Below, piece by piece: positions 58,076 to 64,000 of a stretch of 64,000 nt of DNA (its first letter is position 1; each line of letters opens with the position of its first letter). The stretch is from Epinephelus fuscoguttatus (lineage: Eukaryota > Chordata > Actinopteri > Perciformes > Serranidae). The stretch lies in assembly GCF_011397635.1 (NCBI RefSeq), contig NC_064770.1:34434598-34498597 (forward strand), given 5' to 3'. A model generated the notes under the pieces. It was given only the letters and a program-made list of their open reading frames with translations, did not search any database and was not told the origin of the DNA. The translations under genes and the position numbers were made by a program.

Positions 58076-58771
58076 AAAGCCCCTTTTACACTGCCAGATT
58101 TTTGGTTTGTTAGCCTACTTTGCCGGCAAGCTGCGAGCATTTAGACACACAGAGCCAGATTGGCGAGTTGATCGAGGTGCCAAATTTTCTGCTTCGTAGG
58201 GTAGACATATTGGCAAAACCTTTTTGGTTTAAACAGACCGAGGCGGCCTTCCGCCACGGGAGGGGCTGCTGATGACTTGTGGGAGGAGCTGTTGATGATG
58301 CCGCACGTGTGAGATACTGGCAGTGGATAAACAGGAAACAGCTGATAGCAGGAATGAGCAGCTAGTAGCAAGAGGGAAACACAAACCTGACAGACACTGT
58401 AAAGATGAGCAACTGGGGAGACAAGGAATTGCGCGCCCTCCTTGTCCTCGCAAACGAAGAGGCCATTAACCATCAGATGACGGGGACAGTGAAGGATGGG
58501 CCAACTTACGAGAGAATCACCGAAGGACTGACCAGCCGCGGCTTCCCTCCCACGTCACTGTTTACGTCACACGCTGAGCTACACGTTTTGTTACTTGCTC
58601 ACGCCCCCCATTGCCCCGAAAAAGGCGCATTCTGTATAAACAAAAGTAGGTAGGCGGCATTTTGCTGCACTCCCCGATTTTGTTTTTATACTGCCAATGC
58701 TGAAAGAAGACTGATTGGGCTTTCCTGCAAATTTGCACAATTCCTATTTAAAAAGGGCTCCACTTTATTTT
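58076..58771 (+). mobile_element. Harbinger-like element fragment with SANT/Myb-like ORF
   Basis: The left end agccccttttacactgcc pairs with an imperfect right end ttaaaaagggct (58,758-58,769). An internal frame at 58,405-58,653 begins MSNWGDKELRALLVLANEEA and TVKDGPTYERITEGL, like the trihelix/Myb-type domain of PIF/Harbinger accessory proteins, then runs off without the rest. Non-autonomous. Confidence 0.55.
58405..58653 (+). pseudogene. Myb/SANT-like transposon ORF fragment
   Basis: 82 codons. The first 50 or so resemble a trihelix (Myb/SANT-like) DNA-binding domain: a W, then KELRALLVLANEE, then YERITEGLTSRGF. The remainder is unrelated and ends at a stop. No nuclease exon is seen nearby. 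It is treated as a decayed transposon passenger or accessory ORF, not a host gene. Confidence 0.5.
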
Positions 58772-60403
58772 GAAGCACAGTAAATTTCCAGCACAGAGCT
58801 TTTATTTTGAAGTGGGTTTTTTTGCTGTAGAGTGAGTGACTAATGGACAGCTACCTGACAGAGACAGAAAACTACCTGAACAACATGTCCAAAGCAAGTA
58901 TGTTGCTAAATGTATTCAACTGTTTGGACCTTGAACTAATGACAGATACATTTAGATGTAAAACGCCGACAGTGACTGCGTCCATTTTGTAAATCAGAGC
59001 ACCAAAGTTCTTTCTTTGCCCCTGTGACGCTGTGACTCTGTGTCAGCTGTGTCCTTTGGTCCAGTTTTTGTTTTCAGGGGGCCGATGTCTGTCTCTCCTC
59101 CAGAGGTCTGTCAGCACAGGCCGAGCTCCAACACACTGTGTACAAGCCTTTGGTTTACACAAGCCATAGCTTCCAAATAAACATGATGGACACAGAGCCA
59201 GAGACAGAGATGGGGAAGGGGACATAGAAAGCAAAGCTGCGCACACAGCTGGTAGAAACAAGTTGATATGGGGATGATGATAAGATGCTTTAATTTCAAG
59301 AGACAGAAAATAATGATACTCACTAGAGCGCCACAAATACATAATGTGTCCAAACAGACGCTGTGCAAACATGCTGCACTGGCCACTGTCACTGATATTT
59401 GAATCTTATCTGTAAACACAGTCGTGGTGAATGTGTAACACGGCTCTGGTTGAAGCGTGGAGACTTGTTTGGATGTCTCTTGTGTGCGTTTGCATAATGT
59501 ATCTGTTCTGTCTCACACAGCTGCTGCACAGTGCCACACAGGGCCTCTGCTGGACGCTGTTATTGTTGGATAATATTTAATTTTCCATGCAATATGAGTG
59601 CGTGTGTGTGTGCGCGTGTGTGGTGGGAAGCATGAGTGGATCTGCTAAATCAAATTTAGAGAGGCAGAGAGAATGACATGCTTCCCTTTTTATTATGATG
59701 AGAAAGATGTACTTCAGAGCCGCAGTAGTAGAACAAATAACTGCTACAGAGACAAACAGTTCTAGTTGAAATGACCAATAAACAGAATTTGTCTTGCGTC
59801 CCTGCTGGTGTTTGTACGACTGATCCTTTTGACACATTACATCATTTACCTGTTGGTTTTAAAGCTGACATTTCAAAGTGCAGATTGCCAAACCTCTTTC
59901 ACTTCTTACTGGAGATAAGGCTTGGTAGGAACCTTGGACTCTGAGTAAAAACATACATTTTGAGGGGATTTTACAGGATGATTCATATGTTTTATACTCA
60001 CAATATTTACATACTTTAAGGCCAATAAATAAGTAAATAAATGACTCCATCTGTTTATTCCTGGCAGTGTGGAGCAGGCAGCATTTAGACTCCAATGTAG
60101 GGAAATAAAATCAGTGTTAGGTCCAGTACATTAATGTGAAAGTACTCTATTACAAGGGAAATGCCATTAAAGTAAACGTACAGAAGTATTATTAGCAAAT
60201 TGTGCTTAAAGTATCCAAGTAAAAGTACTCATTCTGTAGAAAACTTACCCTGTGGCTGATATATTAGACATTACATCAACAGACTGTGATGCATGACTAT
60301 GTAAGCAACATTTATCTGGTCACAGTAGAGATACTTTTGTACAGTTAGTCCAACCTTAGGGTTGAGCCCCCTCCAAAGAGTCATAATATATAACTATAAA
60401 AAT

Positions 60404-60431
60404 TCTATCTATCTATCTATCTATCTATCTA
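60404..60431. repeat. (CTAT)7 microsatellite
   Basis: Seven CTAT units next to a short CA/TA run. Confidence 0.9.
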
Positions 60432-60544
60432 TACACACACATATATATATATTAATATATACATGTGTAAAAAAAAATGTCTTAATGTTGTTTTATTGGT
60501 TTCAGAACATCTTGCTAAAGGACTGCAGGTGAAAATTATGTGCA

Positions 60545-60815
60545 TTGTCCTTATAAATAAAATAAAATAAAATACAAAAATAACAAAATAAAATAAAATA
60601 AAGTAAAATATAATGAAAAATAATAATGAAATAATATCAAGTAAAGTAAAATGAAATAAAATCAAATACAAAAATAAAATTAAATAAAGTAAAATATAAT
60701 AAAAAATAGTAATAAAATGAAATAAAATAAAGTAAAATCAAATCAAATCAAATACAAACATAAAATAAAGTAAAATATAATAAAAAATAATAAAATAAAA
60801 ATAAAATAAATAAAT
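60545..60815. repeat. (AAATA)n low-complexity block
   Basis: About 270 bp of aaataaaat-type pentamers, imperfect. Confidence 0.9.
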
Positions 60816-60999
60816 GATACACAAAATTATGTCCTCCTTTTACTTTTCTGAAATCTTTGATTTTTCTGTAAAGTATGTTGTGAAAGAATTTGCTTATTTT
60901 TTTGGCTGTGAGCCGTTCTTACAAGTATTTTTTAATGAAACCATCTGGGAAGTTTAGATGGGATATCACCTTAACAACTTAAAAACAAGTGTTGAGAAC

Positions 61000-61275
61000 C
61001 ACTGGTTTATACTTTAATGATGTGTTGTATTTTATACTTTTATGATTAAATGATTTTAAGATGTATTGCTTTGCTGATATCAAGCTATGATGTCTTCTAT
61101 GTACTCTATTTTCATTTTTGTTATTGTATGAAAATGTCATCTTATACTGACTTGCCTTGTTGGCCTGTTTTATGTCTGTTCTATTGACATTTGAAGCACT
61201 TACATATAATTCCCTTGTTGTAAAGAACTTTGTGCTGCATTTCTTGTATGAAAGGTGCAATATAAATATATTATT
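61000..61275 (+). repeat. LINE 3'-end fragment
   Basis: Ends ctgcatttcttgtatgaaag then gtgcaatataaatatatt. This is the reverse-oriented counterpart of 28,854-28,975. Confidence 0.6.
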
Positions 61276-61785
61276 ATAACTATTTTCTAAAATGATTGTT
61301 TTCTTTACATAAAGTCTTAATCTGAAAAATAAACTAAGGTGTCAGCAGAGTAAAAAAACATCAATATTTAATATTTAATATTGAAGTAAAAGTAGTGTAA
61401 AATGTAAATACTCAAGTACAGAACAAATACCTTAAATTATATTAATTAATTGGAGTAAAGGTGTAATTACTGTCCAGCAAAAAAGTGCAGAAAATATTCA
61501 GAAGTTAACTAAATTAAAAAACAAACATCTAAATAATGAGAAAAAACTTTTTGGGTGTTTTCTGAGGTGCGTTTGGGGAACCTTGGACTTCTTAAATCCG
61601 AGCCTGACTGGAGCTGGCTGACTGTAAATGCTGCTTTTTGTCCACCAGTGTGCGCGCGCACATTATTCTCTCACCCCTGCACATGAAGGTAGGACACCAT
61701 GAATAACTTTCTCACATTGTTTATAATTAGATCACGTTTTGTTGTTATCTTTGCATCTGTATTTTCCCACTGGATATGTTACCAC

Positions 61786-61787
<2 letters not shown>

Positions 61788-61824
<37 letters not shown>
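61788..61824. repeat. (TG)18 microsatellite
   Basis: A 37-bp TG run upstream of the CpG-rich first exon at 62 kb. A second TG run lies at 62,465-62,493 in its first intron. Confidence 0.95.
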
Positions 61825-61825
<1 letters not shown>

Positions 61826-61949
61826 GTGGGGAGCGGTTTGTGTTTGCTGCTGTGTTATCATCAGCCTGGATAGGGGAAAGGGGAGGGGAAGGGAGGAGAG
61901 GAGAGGAGAGGAGGGGTTACAAACCCAGTCCCGCGGAACATCCTGCAAA

Positions 61950-62293
61950 CACATCTAAGACTCGGAACAAAACTCTGCACAGTTTCCTCTCACGCTGCTG
62001 CTGGCTGCGGCTCACGTCTCCTCCGAGCTCCCGCCGCCGGGATGGCTGCTAGTTTGCCCGCCGGAGGAGTCCCCACACTTTAGACAGAGCCGTGGAGTTG
62101 TTGTTGTGTAGTTGACTCCGCAGGTCGATGTCCCCGCTGTCGGACTGGAGTGTGTGTGTTCAGACGCGCGGCGGTGGGACATCCGGAATGGGGGATCCGT
62201 AGGAGGAGACGACGCTCGCTGCTGTGTGTGTGTGTGTGCTGTTGGTAAATAGAGCGCACCAACGCGCGCGCGCACAGAGCCTACACGCACGAG
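61950..62293 (+). promoter_or_regulatory. CpG-rich 5'UTR/promoter of an mmd2-like gene
   Basis: GC- and CpG-rich (cgcgcggcggtggg, gcgcgcgcgcac) with gagctcccgccgccgggatg. It precedes a short coding start. The transcription start is not resolved. Confidence 0.5.
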
Positions 62294-62322
62294 ATGGACT
62301 TTAAGAAAACAAAATTTGGGAG
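62294..62322 (+). CDS. Putative first coding exon of an MMD/MMD2-like PAQR protein
   Basis: ATG then DFKKTKFG and a split codon at donor gtaatt. The N-terminus resembles the FQKTKYARF and FKNRFQRF starts of MMD2 and MMD (PAQR membrane proteins), whose next residues are the conserved FMNHR. MMD2 lies near WIPI2 in mammals, which supports the call. With nine codons the evidence is thin. The rest of the gene would be beyond 64,000, because no PAQR helix is seen in the remaining 1.7 kb. Confidence 0.45.
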
Positions 62323-62461
62323 GTAATTTTTTTCATTATCTCAGGAAAGTTTGAGAGCTGATATCTGACTGGCAGCATGTTTTTCATGTGTGACACATCC
62401 TGTGCATCCATGCGCACTGACGCGCTGGCACAGCGACAAACAGAGGGATGTTATAGATTAG

Positions 62462-62495
<34 letters not shown>

Positions 62496-62734
62496 GACCA
62501 TTACTTTCATTACTAGTGAAGTACCCAAACAAGCTGAGAGGAGCATGATAACAATTTCATTGTCAGTTTTACCAACAGAACAAGGTCTGCAAGATATGAG
62601 GAAAGTGAAAACATGTTACTTGAAAAATTACAATAAAATACAACAAACTAAAATAAATTATTCACAGTATTATCTTTTTGGACAAACTGCACATTGAAGT
62701 GAACACAGAAGGCACCAATAAAAACATTTTAAAG

Positions 62735-63225
62735 GAACAGTAGGAAGGTTTTAAGGGGATTTAGTGGCATCTAGCAGTGAGGTTTGCAGTTTGCAACCAG
62801 CTGAAACTTCTCCTGGTTAGAATTCCCTCTGTGTTCATTGCTCAAGAGGTTTTTACCAGGAGCTGAATTATCCACAGAGGGTTTTTTCTTCTCCAAAATA
62901 AATGGACCAGGTGATTAAAACCAGTAAAAACACTGAACACAGCAGGTTCATGTCACAAATTAGTGTTTCTCCTTTGCTGCTCGGGATGTTTTTCTGATCC
63001 AGACATTTCGGAGGTTTTAACCAGGAGCTGAATTATCTGTAGAGGTCTCTTCCTCTCCAAAACAAACAAACCCACAGATCTAAACCAGTAAAAACACTAA
63101 ATAAAGTAGTTTTACGTAAAGCTAAAAGGCTTATTCTAAGGTAACAAAAACACAATTCTTATTTTTAAGGTGATCATACACTGTTATATTATATTCCATT
63201 CTGCCACACTGGACCTTTAAAGTAG
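62735..63225. mobile_element. MITE-like copy of the 'ggatttagtggcatctag' family
   Basis: Left ttaaaggaacagtagg then ggatttagtggcatctagca. Right end ccacactggacctttaaag. Interior has repeated ttaccaggagctgaattatc arms. Related to 41,913-42,040 and 63,855-64,000. Confidence 0.6.
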
Positions 63226-63639
63226 AGCTGCGTAATTAATTGAAATATTATTGATTTGCAATATGCAGGCGCAATGTCTAGATCACAGGAGCTGCATATT
63301 TTTTGATAACGGTAAAATGTGTTGCAACATACTTTCATAAATGAAGCACTGTGGTGCAACAGATGCCCCGGCCTACAGATCATACTCTAGATACGAGGGA
63401 ACATGCTTGTGTGGTACAGAACCCAGCAATAATCACACTATCATCATTTTATACATTTTTCAGTGGAAATTAAATATAGTAGCAGCCCTAATTCAAAGTG
63501 CAGTTTTCTACTGATACTCTCTTTCAGCTAACTCAGATAATCCCTGAGTGATATCGTAGTCTTTAACGATGTGTTAATGCACAAGCAGCCCTCATTAGAA
63601 TCACTATATCTTGCACCAAGGTGCTGCTCCATCTGTTTT

Positions 63640-63850
63640 CCCACTCGGGCGGCAACTAACGATAATTTTCACTGTCAATTACTCTGCCAATTATTTTCTT
63701 GATTTAAAAATTAGTCTATAAAATGCCAGAAAATAGTGTAAAAACGTGACCAGTGTTTCCCAAAGCCCAAGATGACGTCCTGAAATGTCTTGTTTTGTCC
63801 GCAACCCAAAGATATTCAGTTTACGGTCGTAAAGAAACCAGAAAACACTC
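63640..63850. repeat. Dispersed repeat fragment (intron)
   Basis: ggcggcaactaacgataatt then ccaattattttcttgattta, the start of a widespread fish repeat, also seen in part near 16,300 and 16,750. Confidence 0.4.
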
Positions 63851-63854
63851 ACAT

Positions 63855-64000
63855 GTAAAGGTCCGGTGTGTCAGATTTAGGGGGATATATGGACAGAAAT
63901 TTAATGTAATAGAATAAGTATGTTTCTATATCTACATAAGGAATGGGTCCTTGTCTCTGGAGATCGTCATGTTGCATCACCATGTTTCTACAGTAGCCCA
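63855..64000. mobile_element. Third copy of the 'aaggtccggtgtg' MITE family, cut by window edge
   Basis: gtaaaggtccggtgtgtcag then ggggatatatgg. The other end is outside the window. Confidence 0.5.

Larger units (their letters stand above)
60110..61445. repeat. AAGTAC-type dispersed repeat interrupted by other repeats
   Basis: aagtaaaagtactcattctg near 60,220 and atactcaagtacagaac near 61,410 look like two parts of one element. The related end is at 19,900-19,985. Between them lie a CTAT run, an A-rich block and a LINE tail. Confidence 0.5.

Overview
This is vertebrate nuclear DNA, most likely from a percomorph teleost fish. It has short multi-exon genes with GT-AG introns, long CA/TG microsatellites, many small terminal-inverted-repeat transposons, a Tc1 remnant and a 5'-truncated Rex3-like LINE. 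The teleost assignment is inferred from gene and repeat character; no species can be named.

Layout: (1) 1-18,840, minus strand: the 5' half of smurf1, a HECT E3 ubiquitin ligase. Ten coding exons give about 385 residues covering the C2 domain, both WW domains and the lead-in to HECT. The HECT exons lie beyond the left edge. (2) 18,840-23,400: intergenic DNA with a LINE-like remnant, CA repeats and two blocks of a degenerate A-rich minisatellite. (3) 23,420-41,800, plus strand: a complete sarcomeric-type myosin heavy chain. Forty-three coding exons were joined by phase and give an uninterrupted reading frame of 1,941 residues. It is called myh16 (masticatory/superfast myosin) because it sits beside smurf1, as in mammals. 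(4) 41,800-44,350: intergenic, AT-rich, with small palindromic repeats. (5) 44,349-54,600, minus strand: complete wipi2, 12 coding exons and 425 residues, a PI3P-binding WD-repeat autophagy protein with FRRG at 223-226 and the ATG16L1-contact arginines R108 and R125. (6) 54,600-61,900: intergenic, repeat-rich. (7) 61,900-64,000, plus strand: a CpG-rich first exon with a nine-codon coding start resembling the N-terminus of MMD/MMD2 (PAQR family), followed by intron.

The genes do not form a pathway. smurf1 and wipi2 have GC-rich housekeeping-type promoters with recognisable sites (a full CRE at smurf1, a full NRF1 palindrome at wipi2). myh16 has a TATA box and a non-coding first exon, as expected of a tissue-restricted muscle gene. 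I found no CRISPR, operon, tRNA, rRNA or convincing novel coding system. The points most worth a second look are the intact myh16 with an unusual neck sequence, several myh16 acceptors that follow TG repeats, a VNTR in myh16 intron 8, and families of related small transposons found in more than one place in the window.
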